Source: JARDZU01 sp963730285 (GTDB taxonomy: Bacteria; Actinomycetota; Acidimicrobiia; Spongiisociales; ZC4RG35). From it: a stretch of 64,000 nucleotides of DNA. A program made the position numbers and the translations under genes. Below, piece by piece: positions 52,217 to 59,729 of this stretch. Positions within the stretch are counted from its first letter, which is position 1. The number at the start of each line of letters is the position of its first letter. The stretch lies in contig CAVSQY010000009.1 in assembly GCA_963730285.1 (NCBI GenBank), forward strand, positions 124,001 to 188,000, read 5' to 3'. The notes below the pieces were generated by a model that searched no databases, was not told the origin of the DNA, and saw only the letters and a program-made list of their open reading frames with translations.

Positions 52217-53626
52217 TCAGCCGACGGCGCCGGCCGCAGCCATGTTCAACTCGATCAGCCGGTTCATCTCGACCGCATACTCCATTGGGAGCTCCTTGAC
52301 GATCGGCTCGATGAACCCAGCAACGATCATCGAGGTGGCCTGCTCCTCCGTGAGCCCGCGGGACATCAGATAGAAGAGTTGGTCGTCGCCAACCTTCGAG
52401 ACTGTCGCCTCGTGGCCTATCTGGGCGTCGTTCTCCTCTATCTCCATGTATGGGTAGGTGTCAGACCGGCTGTCCTCGTCGAGGATCAAAGCGTCGCACC
52501 TGACGAACGACTTGGCGTTCTCGGCACCCGGCTCGACTCTGACCAGGCCTCGATAACCGGCCCGGCCGCCTCCCTTGGAGATCGACTTCGAAATGATCGT
52601 TGAGGTGGTGTCCGGGGCAACATGGACCATCTTGGCCCCGGCGTCCTGGTGCTGGCCCTCTCCGGCGAAGGCTATGGAGAGCACCTCACCATGGGCGCCT
52701 GGCTCCATGAGCCACACTGCGGGATACTTCATGGTGAGCCGTGATCCCAGGTTGCCGTCGACCCACTCCATGGTGGCGTTGCGATAGGCGGCCGCCCGCT
52801 TGGTGACCAGGTTGAAGACGTTGTTCGACCAGTTCTGGATGGTGGTGTATCGACACCGGCCGCCCTCCTTGACGATGATCTCGACAACGGCGGAGTGCAA
52901 CGAGTCGGTGGTGTAAACGGGAGCCGAGCAGCCTTCCACGTAGTGAACGTAGGCACCCTCGTCCACGATGATCAGAGTCCGCTCGAATTGGCCCATGTTC
53001 TCGGAGTTGATCCGGAAGTAGGCCTGAAGGGGTTGATCGACGTGGACACCAGGTGGCACATAGATGAACGAGCCGCCCGACCAGACCGCAGAGTTGAGGG
53101 CTGCGAACTTGTTGTCATTGGGTGGGATGATGGTCCCGAAGTACTCCTTGACGATGTCGGGGTACTCCCGCAAGGCCGTGTCCATGTCCGTGAAAAGGAC
53201 ACCGAGCTGCTCCAGGTCGTCCCTGTTGCGGTGATAGACCACCTCTGACTCATACTGGGCGGTCACGCCGGCGAGATACTTTCGCTCCGCCTCGGGGATG
53301 CCCAGCTTCCTGTAGGTCTCCTTGATCGACTCGGGGACCATGTCCCAATCCTTCTGCTGCTCACCGGCCGGCTTGACGTAGTAGTAGATGTCGTCGAAGT
53401 CGATGGTGTCCAGGGCACCGCCTCCACCCCACTTGGGGATCGGCTTGCGCAGGAAGCGCTGGTAGGCCTTGAGTCTGAATTGGAGCATCCATTCCGGCTC
53501 CTTCTTCATGGCCGACATCTCGCGAATGACGGTCTCATCGAGGCCCTTGCGCGGCGTGAAGGCATACTCGATCTCATCGCGCCAGCCGAGCCGGTAAGCG
53601 CCAAGATCTAGATCGACGGTGGCCAT
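52217..53626 (-). CDS. sufB: Fe-S cluster assembly scaffold SufB
   Basis: The 469-residue protein has the SufB length and landmarks: WMLQFRLKAYQRFL, YESEVVYH, SGGSFIYVPPGV, YVEGCSAPVYTTDSLH with the scaffold cysteine, RCRYTTIQNWSNNVFNLVTKR and RCDALILDEDSRSDTYPYMEIE. It acts with SufC and SufD to build Fe-S clusters. Unusually, no sufC, sufD, sufS or sufU lies beside it: the downstream gene is convergent and unrelated. A GAGGTGA ribosome site precedes the ATG. A palindrome that resembles the one by the SufR-like gene lies 76-91 nt upstream. Confidence 0.95.
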   Translation of the reverse strand: MATVDLDLGAYRLGWRDEIEYAFTPRKGLDETVIREMSAMKKEPEWMLQFRLKAYQRFLRKPIPKWGGGGALDTIDFDDIYYYVKPAGEQQKDWDMVPESIKETYRKLGIPEAERKYLAGVTAQYESEVVYHRNRDDLEQLGVLFTDMDTALREYPDIVKEYFGTIIPPNDNKFAALNSAVWSGGSFIYVPPGVHVDQPLQAYFRINSENMGQFERTLIIVDEGAYVHYVEGCSAPVYTTDSLHSAVVEIIVKEGGRCRYTTIQNWSNNVFNLVTKRAAAYRNATMEWVDGNLGSRLTMKYPAVWLMEPGAHGEVLSIAFAGEGQHQDAGAKMVHVAPDTTSTIISKSISKGGGRAGYRGLVRVEPGAENAKSFVRCDALILDEDSRSDTYPYMEIEENDAQIGHEATVSKVGDDQLFYLMSRGLTEEQATSMIVAGFIEPIVKELPMEYAVEMNRLIELNMAAAGAVG

Positions 53627-53700
53627 TTGGTGATCACCTCAAGAATTCCGTTTTGATTCAGGCCTATATCAGGCAACAAGGAAACGACTCATCGAATTTC

Positions 53701-53717
53701 CACTATCCCGATAGTTG
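53701..53717. promoter_or_regulatory. Candidate SufR-type operator upstream of sufB
   Basis: CACTATCCCGATAGTTG contains the inverted repeat ACTATC-CC-GATAGT. It shares CAACTAT and ATAGT arms with the palindrome at 19899 next to the SufR-like gene, which suggests a common regulator. The position, about 80 nt before the sufB start, fits a promoter region. Confidence 0.45.
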
Positions 53718-53758
53718 AATTGTACCGGACGATGTCGTCTGGCGAAATCAGCGGTAGC

Positions 53759-54613
53759 TCACTCCGCCAGCCGAGCGACGATCCGAACGATCGGCCAGGT
53801 CACGAAGTCCATCAACTCCCCGATCTCATCGAGCATCCGCCTCACGACCTCCGGTCTCTGGTACGGGTCGATAGGCAGATCGGCGAGATGACGCCGTTTG
53901 ATCTCCATCACCCGGGCACCAAGTGACTCGAGCTCGGACTCACTCATGTGCTCGATGCCCAAAGGAAAGGTGAAAGGCTCCGGATGGTCGGCAACCTCGA
54001 TCGAATAGCCCCTGCTTTGCAAGGTGGTCACGAGCATCGGGACCTTCAGGCCAAAGCCGGTCTCGCCCGAGGGCCCCTCTCGAGGTGGAAGACCGAGAAA
54101 TCGCACCACCCTGGCCAAATCGGCAAGCCGGCCAGTGGCCTCGTCCAGCATCCGGTCGATGCTCTCGAGCCCCTTTCCAGGAGCCAGCGACTCGAACGCC
54201 TCGAACTGGTGAAAGGCGAGCACAAGTCGCCCACCCGGACGCAAGAGTCGTCCGAATTCCTCTGCCATCGTGTCTGGATCGGCACGATCTCCCTCCCAGG
54301 TCGGGAATTGGAACACCATCCTCGCCGCGATGAGGTCGAAGCTCGCGCCGTGGACATGCTCAGCGATGTTCCCGGCCGCCACACCCGTCAGCCAAGACAC
54401 ACCCTCAGTGCCCTCTGGTGGCGACGCATCGGGAGTGGTGGCGGTCACCGATGCCGCCCCGCTCTCGAGCAGATACCGCGACAGGTCGCCCAATCCTGCC
54501 GAGAAGTCGAGCACGTCGCGACCGAAGGCCATTGCGGCCGGAATGAAGTCTTCTGCCAGGAAGTAGACGAGCGGTCGGATCGAATCCCAGGACCGCAGGT
54601 CTTCCCAGCTCAT
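53759..54613 (-). CDS. SAM-dependent methyltransferase (class I), unknown substrate
   Basis: The 284-residue protein has the SAM-binding motif VLDFSAGLGDLSRYL near residue 35 and a later GRLLRPGGRLVLAFHQ strand turn, so it is a Rossmann-fold methyltransferase. The first glycine-rich loop reads SAGLG rather than the usual GxGxG. No neighbour gives a substrate. It is divergent from an NAD(P)-binding-like gene with a 42-bp gap. Confidence 0.82.
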   Translation of the reverse strand: MSWEDLRSWDSIRPLVYFLAEDFIPAAMAFGRDVLDFSAGLGDLSRYLLESGAASVTATTPDASPPEGTEGVSWLTGVAAGNIAEHVHGASFDLIAARMVFQFPTWEGDRADPDTMAEEFGRLLRPGGRLVLAFHQFEAFESLAPGKGLESIDRMLDEATGRLADLARVVRFLGLPPREGPSGETGFGLKVPMLVTTLQSRGYSIEVADHPEPFTFPLGIEHMSESELESLGARVMEIKRRHLADLPIDPYQRPEVVRRMLDEIGELMDFVTWPIVRIVARLAE

Positions 54614-54655
54614 GGGATGACGCTAGACCTCTCTGCGACTATTAGGTTTTTGACC

Positions 54656-55090
54656 ATGCCGGTGATAGTCGTCGGAGCGGACACCCCGATCGGAATGGCA
54701 GTCATACAGGGACTGCTCGAGCCGGGTAGGGAGGTGCGAGCGTTCGTTTCTGACCCCGATGTGGCCGCGAGCCTTCGCTCCGAAGGGGTCAAAGTCGCCC
54801 TCGGCGACGTCTCCGACGACAGTCACATCCAGGGCGCCGCGTCCAATTGCTTCTCGGCCGTTCTGGTCGCCGAGGCCGCCTGCGATGACCGGGAGAGATC
54901 GTTCGCCAGCACGCGCGATCAGGTCTTGAGCGGATGGGCGGCCGCGGTGGCCGCCTCACGTGTGAGACGGACCATCTGGATCGGTGAGAACGTCCCCCTC
55001 GTGGAGACCCCCGAGAAGGCAGAAGTGCCCCCGACCGCGCGCGACCTGGTCGAACGGGTGGTCGCACTGGACAACGCCGTCACTATCTGA
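54656..55090 (+). CDS. Short NAD(P)-binding-like protein (SDR/NmrA fold)
   Basis: The 144-residue protein starts MPVIVVGADTPIGMAVIQGLL, the first strand-loop-helix of a Rossmann fold with GADTPIG in place of GATGxxG, then REVRAFVSD and a C-terminal helix. It is much shorter than typical NmrA-like or SDR proteins (about 250), with no obvious catalytic site, and may be a regulatory or truncated relative. GC-rich codon use is normal for this genome. Confidence 0.68.
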   Translation: MPVIVVGADTPIGMAVIQGLLEPGREVRAFVSDPDVAASLRSEGVKVALGDVSDDSHIQGAASNCFSAVLVAEAACDDRERSFASTRDQVLSGWAAAVAASRVRRTIWIGENVPLVETPEKAEVPPTARDLVERVVALDNAVTI

Positions 55091-55096
55091 GCCGCC

Positions 55097-55726
55097 TCAG
55101 ACCATGGTGTCTGCATCTGTCGCATGAGTGAGTTGCCACAAGTCGATGGCGAACCGCTCGTCGTCCCGACGGTAGGCCTCCGTCAGATACGGGTAAGGAT
55201 CGATCTCCTCGCCCATGTAGGCAATCTCGAAGTGGGTGTGCGAGCCGGTCCATTCGGCGTTGCCGGAGTCACCCACCCAGCCGATCAGCTGGCCGGCATC
55301 CACCGTGCTCCCCTCGGCCAGGCCGGGGGCCACGGTGAGCGACCAGTTGGCGCTTCCGTCATCGGTTCCTGGGTTGTCGTTGTTGAGATGGATGTACCGC
55401 GTCGACCAGCCGTCGCCATGATCGATCTCGATGTATCTCCCCGACAGGTGCGAGGTGGAGATGACACTGATGATCCCATTGGCCGCCGCATAGACCTGGG
55501 TCATCTTGGGAGCCATCAAGTCGTTCCCCATGTGACGTCGGCCTCCTGAGCGCCCTACGCCAAAGGTCGAGCTGAAGTGCGTCACCTGCGTCTCCTGTGG
55601 AAATCGCAGCGGGAACGGCGGAGTCGGAGCGGCGGAGGCCGGAAGCATAGGGAAAAGTGTCGATACGGTGAGCAATGCGGTGAGGGCGATTCCGCGGGCG
55701 CGTGACAGCTTCGATCTGGACGGCAT
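55097..55726 (-). CDS. Secreted M23 peptidase-like protein
   Basis: The 209-residue protein has a signal peptide (about residues 10-32, ending PASAAP). The M23 domain has the metal residues in RHMGNDLMAP and THFEIAYMG. Its LysM-carrying relative is at 33955. It is expected to cleave peptidoglycan or regulate such enzymes. The gene is convergent with the short Rossmann-like gene; the two stops lie 6 nt apart. Confidence 0.86.
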   Translation of the reverse strand: MPSRSKLSRARGIALTALLTVSTLFPMLPASAAPTPPFPLRFPQETQVTHFSSTFGVGRSGGRRHMGNDLMAPKMTQVYAAANGIISVISTSHLSGRYIEIDHGDGWSTRYIHLNNDNPGTDDGSANWSLTVAPGLAEGSTVDAGQLIGWVGDSGNAEWTGSHTHFEIAYMGEEIDPYPYLTEAYRRDDERFAIDLWQLTHATDADTMV

Positions 55727-55757
55727 GAGTCAAGTTCCGATGGTCGGGAAAAGGAAA

Positions 55758-55778
55758 AGGGACCCAAACCAGGTCCCT
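55758..55778 (-). terminator. Rho-independent terminator after the DUF6941 gene
   Basis: On the minus strand a 7-bp stem (AGGGACC / GGTCCCT, loop TGGTTTG) is followed by TTTCCTTTTCC. This is the clearest intrinsic terminator of the window and lies 62 nt after the DUF6941 stop and before the M23 gene. Confidence 0.7.
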
Positions 55779-55839
55779 GTCTGGAGGTCACGCTATCCCG
55801 GGGCCATCCTTATGCCAATCCGGGTGACACCCGTTGTGG

Positions 55840-56298
55840 TCATTCTGAAGGTGGGGACTCCCCTGGTCTTCGTCGAACAGCGAATCGCAAACGGGAAACC
55901 GGCTCGCCGTCGACGGAGATGACGAACGAGTACGAGCCCTCCGCGGAGAACACCAGGTTGTTGAAAGTGAACGATCTGATCAGGCCAAAGTCCGTCGCCG
56001 CTGGGGTCTGTGGAGTGGAGGGGAGTCTGATGTCGTGCGAAAGCGGATGTGGGAGCATCGGCGCCCCGTCGGCGTTCTGCAACTCCACCGAGAGCTTGAG
56101 CACCTCCGCTCCCCAAGAGGTGGGGACCCGCAAACGAAGCCCGATGGCGAGGCTCGGATGACGCGCCGGGAAGTTCCGGACCCAGAGGGTGTCCCATCCA
56201 CCACCTAGGACGAAGAGCTTCCCACGTACCGCCTGCACCGCGTCCGCCAGAAGGGCCACGTCGACGGAGGGCCCGATCGAATCGGGGGCGATGTCCAT
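55840..56298 (-). CDS. DUF6941 family protein
   Basis: The 152-residue protein has the family pattern VALLADAVQAVRGKLFVLGGGWDTLW near the start and beta-strand style segments ending in SYSFVISVDGEPV. It is a small soluble protein of unknown function found in Actinobacteria. Start at the ATG 56298; a TTG two codons earlier is possible. It is followed by a clear terminator. Confidence 0.8.
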   Translation of the reverse strand: MDIAPDSIGPSVDVALLADAVQAVRGKLFVLGGGWDTLWVRNFPARHPSLAIGLRLRVPTSWGAEVLKLSVELQNADGAPMLPHPLSHDIRLPSTPQTPAATDFGLIRSFTFNNLVFSAEGSYSFVISVDGEPVSRLRFAVRRRPGESPPSE

Positions 56299-56398
56299 CG
56301 ACAAGAGCCTAGAAGCCCCCTGTCCTGAGCCGACTCACCGGGCTCTATCGCATTCCGATCGACACCTCCACTCCCCTATCGTTGTCTCAGGAGGTCAC

Positions 56399-57721
56399 AT
56401 GTCTGAAAATCCGCCGCCGGCACCCGCCACGGGAAAGCTGGGCATCCTCACCCCTGGCATGGGCGCCGTCGCCACGACGTTCATCTCGGGGGTCCTGGCC
56501 TCGCGCAAGGGATACGCCGTCCCTTATGGATCCCTGACCCAGATGTCTCACATCAGGCTGGGGAAGCGAACCGAGGAACGAAACCCCTTGATCCGCGACT
56601 TCGTGCCTCTGGCCCGTCTCGAAGATCTCGAGTTCGGAGGTTGGGATCCCTATTCGGATGACGCCTACACCTCTGCGATGAAAGCGGGTGTGCTCGACCC
56701 GAGACATGTCGAGGGAATAGGTGACGAGCTGAGGGCCATCAAGCCTTATCCGGCTGTTTTCTCCAATCGATGGGTACGGAACCTCGACGGCGTCGATCAG
56801 GTCAAGGATGGGGCGAGTCATATGGACCTGGCCGAGGCATTGATGGAAGACATCGATCGGTTCCGATCGGACAAGCAGGTCGACCGGCTGGTGATGGTCT
56901 GGTGCGGCTCGACCGAGGCCTATGAGCAACCCTCGGAGGTCCACGCCGAATTGTCCAGCTTCGAGAAGGGCATGAGAGACAACGACCCGGCTATCACTCC
57001 CTCCCAGATCTACGCATACGCCGCCCTGAAGATGAAGGTGCCCTTCGCCAACGGGGCGCCCAACCTCACGATCGACATACCGGCCATGATCGAACTGGCT
57101 ACCGAGCAGGGCGTGCCGATCGCCGGGAAGGACTTCAAGACCGGTCAGACGCTGATGAAGACGATCATTGCGCCCGGTCTCAAGGCGAGGATGCTCGGTG
57201 TGAAAGGCTGGTTTTCCACCAACATCCTCGGAAATCGCGACGGCGAGGTGCTCGATGACCCGGACAGTTTCAGATCGAAAGAAGTCTCCAAGCTCGGGGT
57301 CCTCGAGCAGATCCTCCAACCAGACGTCTATCCAGAGCTCTACGGCGACATCTATCACAAGGTGCGCATCAACTACTACCCGCCACGCGGTGACGACAAA
57401 GAAGGCTGGGACAACATCGACATCTTCGGGTGGCTCGGGTACCCGATGCAGATCAAGGTCGACTTCCTCTGCAAGGACTCGATATTGGCCGCCCCGATCG
57501 TCCTCGATCTAGCCCTCTTCATGGACCTGGCAGCCCGATCTGGGAGGAGTGGGGTCCAAGAGTGGCTGTCGTTCTATTTCAAGAGCCCACAGGTCGCTGA
57601 GCATCTCTACGCCGAGAACGACCTGTTCATCCAGTCGACCAAGCTGAAGAACAACCTTCGCCACCTGATGGGCGAGGACCTGATCACCCATCTCGGGACC
57701 GAGTACTACGAAGAGGCATGA
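56399..57721 (+). CDS. ino1: Inositol-3-phosphate synthase
   Basis: The 440-residue enzyme converts glucose 6-phosphate to inositol 3-phosphate with NAD. It has the family patterns LGILTPGMGAVATTF for NAD binding, VMVWCGSTEAY, PFANGAPNLTIDIPAM and KDFKTGQTLMKTIIAPGL, and a C-terminal NNLRHLMGEDL. It would supply inositol for phosphatidylinositol or mycothiol-type compounds. AGGAGG lies 6 nt before the ATG. The stop overlaps the arfB-like gene (ATGA). Confidence 0.93.
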   Translation: MSENPPPAPATGKLGILTPGMGAVATTFISGVLASRKGYAVPYGSLTQMSHIRLGKRTEERNPLIRDFVPLARLEDLEFGGWDPYSDDAYTSAMKAGVLDPRHVEGIGDELRAIKPYPAVFSNRWVRNLDGVDQVKDGASHMDLAEALMEDIDRFRSDKQVDRLVMVWCGSTEAYEQPSEVHAELSSFEKGMRDNDPAITPSQIYAYAALKMKVPFANGAPNLTIDIPAMIELATEQGVPIAGKDFKTGQTLMKTIIAPGLKARMLGVKGWFSTNILGNRDGEVLDDPDSFRSKEVSKLGVLEQILQPDVYPELYGDIYHKVRINYYPPRGDDKEGWDNIDIFGWLGYPMQIKVDFLCKDSILAAPIVLDLALFMDLAARSGRSGVQEWLSFYFKSPQVAEHLYAENDLFIQSTKLKNNLRHLMGEDLITHLGTEYYEEA

Positions 57722-58128
57722 CTTGGGACGGGATCAAGGTCGGCTCGCTGTTCATCCCCGAGTCGGAGTTGATCGAGAGATTCGAGACCTCCGGCGGGCC
57801 TGGCGGCCAGCATGCCAACAAGAACGAGACCGCGGTGACGCTTCGTCTCGATCTGGACAGCTCATCGCTCCCACCCGACGTGGTCTCGAAGTTGAGAGAT
57901 CGGGTAGGCCCGATCGTGGAGGTGACGGCGTCGGAAAGCAGGTCACAGTGGCGAAACCGAGCACTTGCCAGAAAGCGGATGGCCCAACGGATCAGCGATG
58001 CTGTCGCGGAACATCGGCCACGACGAGCCACCAGGCCAACCCGTCGCTCACGTCAGCGGCGTTTGAAAGATAAGCGAATTCGATCAGAGGTGAAGAAGAA
58101 CCGAGGTAGGCCGAAGGCCGACGACTGA
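57718..58128 (+). CDS. arfB: Peptidyl-tRNA hydrolase ArfB-like release factor domain protein
   Basis: The 136-residue protein has the RF-1 domain with catalytic GGQ in SGGPGGQHANKNET, and a strongly basic C-terminal tail (RPTRRSRQRRLKDKR). ArfB/YaeJ proteins use that tail to enter the empty mRNA channel and free stalled ribosomes. Co-translated with ino1 by a 4-nt overlap, which is an odd metabolic pairing but common in Actinobacteria. Confidence 0.88.
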   Translation: MTWDGIKVGSLFIPESELIERFETSGGPGGQHANKNETAVTLRLDLDSSSLPPDVVSKLRDRVGPIVEVTASESRSQWRNRALARKRMAQRISDAVAEHRPRRATRPTRRSRQRRLKDKRIRSEVKKNRGRPKADD

Positions 58129-58130
58129 GC

Positions 58131-58793
58131 TCAGGTGGCTCGCCTTGCCCGGTCCCAGTGGGCGGAAAACCAGTCATTGGCCTGGCTTGCCACCCTCTCC
58201 AAAGCACCCGGCTCCTCGAACAGATGGCCGGCCCCTGGTATCACCTCTAGTCGGCTCCCCTTTGGGAGCTCGGCCATTGCCTCACGGTTCAACCGGAGAA
58301 CCACCGGATCGCTGCCCCCCACTATCAGAAGGACCGGGCAGCGAACATCTCCCAAGACCTTGTCGGCCAGATCCGGCCTACCACCACGGGAGACCACTGT
58401 GGAGATCGCGGCAGTCCCGGAGGCAGCGGCGACCAGTGCCGCAGCGGCGCCGGTGGACGCCCCGAAGTAGGCCACGGGCATTCGGCCCAGGCCATCGATA
58501 CCCGAACTCCAGACTCGCACCGCTTCCAGGCGTTTCGCCAACAACCCGATGTCAAAGACGTTGGCCCGGTCTTCCGCTTCGGCCCGGGTGAGGAGATCAA
58601 AGAGAACGGTCGCCATACCGTCGTCGCTGAGGACACCTGCCACGAATTGATTGCGCGGGCTGTGGCGGCTACTTCCGGAGCCGTGAGCAAAGATCACGAG
58701 CCCCCTTGCCTCCACAGGAACCGTCAAAATCCCCGGCAGCTCGACGGAGTCGGTCTCGACCAGCACCTCCCGGTTGAGTCCATCTCGATTCAT
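58131..58793 (-). CDS. Alpha/beta hydrolase (dienelactone-hydrolase-like)
   Basis: The 220-residue protein has the nucleophile elbow FGASTGAAAAL near residue 110, an oxyanion region VIFAHGSGSSRHS and the acid/histidine end with VGGSDPVV and GAGHLFEE. This layout matches the C-terminal half of proteins fused to a phosphoribosyltransferase domain in other Actinobacteria. Here that partner is the adjacent gene, joined by a 4-nt overlap. Substrate unknown. Confidence 0.86.
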   Translation of the reverse strand: MNRDGLNREVLVETDSVELPGILTVPVEARGLVIFAHGSGSSRHSPRNQFVAGVLSDDGMATVLFDLLTRAEAEDRANVFDIGLLAKRLEAVRVWSSGIDGLGRMPVAYFGASTGAAAALVAAASGTAAISTVVSRGGRPDLADKVLGDVRCPVLLIVGGSDPVVLRLNREAMAELPKGSRLEVIPGAGHLFEEPGALERVASQANDWFSAHWDRARRAT

Positions 58794-59443
58794 CGCTCGC
58801 CGGGCTCCTCTTCACGGGACCTGGCCAACAATTCGGTCACCTCGCTGTCGGCTGTCTGGGTGAAGTCCCGGTAGAAGGAGCCGATGGCATGAAACGGCTC
58901 TGGCGTATCCACCGCAACCACCTCGTCTGCAACCGATCTGAGCATCTCGAGGGTGTCCGACGGCGCCACCGGAGTTGCCACCACTACCCGGAGAGCACCC
59001 TGCTCCCTGGCTACTTCGGCGGCAGCGCGTACTGTCGACCCGGTTGCGATCCCGTCGTCAACGATCACAGCGATGCGACCCTCCAGGGCAACACGAGGCG
59101 AATCGCCCCGGTAGAGGGCAACCCGTCTCTCCAACTCGGCCCGCTCCTTCCTCTCGATCCGGGCCAAGTCGTGGGCATCGATGGAGGCAGCCGAGAGCAC
59201 TCTTCGGTTGAGAACCTTCACCCCTCCTTCCCCGATGGCTCCCATCGCCAACTCTGGCTGGAAGGGAACACCGAGTTTGCGCACGATGATCACATCCAGG
59301 GGCGCACCGAGTGCAGCGGCCACCTCGAAGGCAACCGGGACACCCCCCCGGGGCAGCCCGAGTACCACCAGATCTTGGCCTTCGAGATGCTGCAGCCTGT
59401 CCGCCAACATCATCCCGGCCTCGCTTCGGTCTCTGAACACCAT
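58790..59443 (-). CDS. Phosphoribosyltransferase-fold protein
   Basis: The 217-residue protein has the PRPP-site motif VAVIVDDGIATGSTVRAAAEVAR and the upstream VLGLPRGGVPVAFEVAAALG region. It belongs to the group that is often fused to a dienelactone-hydrolase-like domain, present here as the next gene. The start is the ATG at 59443 (MVFRDRSEAG); the longer frame adds unrelated sequence. Its base substrate is not known. Confidence 0.85.
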   Translation of the reverse strand: MVFRDRSEAGMMLADRLQHLEGQDLVVLGLPRGGVPVAFEVAAALGAPLDVIIVRKLGVPFQPELAMGAIGEGGVKVLNRRVLSAASIDAHDLARIERKERAELERRVALYRGDSPRVALEGRIAVIVDDGIATGSTVRAAAEVAREQGALRVVVATPVAPSDTLEMLRSVADEVVAVDTPEPFHAIGSFYRDFTQTADSEVTELLARSREEEPGER

Positions 59444-59586
59444 CGCTCCTGTCGGACCCTGGATCCCGAGAGTACGGGACCGACACATGTGCGAGGGCTG
59501 GGATGGGCCAGAGGACAAAAACTGACCAATGGCCCTGTTGTCGCCGCCGCCCAGGCACAACCATCTGGGATGAAGGAGGATTTTGG

Positions 59587-59691
59587 GTGAGCAATGTTGA
59601 TTCGGGTCGCGGATCCCGGTGGGTGGCGTTGTCCATCGTGCTGATCATCGGTCTCTTTGCCTACTGGGCCGCCCACGACCACGAAGCATGA
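59587..59691 (+). CDS. Tiny single-helix membrane protein of 34 residues
   Basis: A GTG at 59587 with an excellent AAGGAGG site 8 nt upstream opens a 34-codon frame. It has a short polar head (SNVDSGRGSR), one hydrophobic segment (WVALSIVLIIGLFAYWAA) and a His/Asp/Glu tail (HDHEA). It precedes ppsA by 38 nt on the same strand and is probably co-transcribed. Too short for family assignment. Confidence 0.6.
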   Translation: MSNVDSGRGSRWVALSIVLIIGLFAYWAAHDHEA

Positions 59692-59729
59692 AAGGGCGGC
59701 ACTGATCGCGTCCGCCTCAGGAGGTTGAA

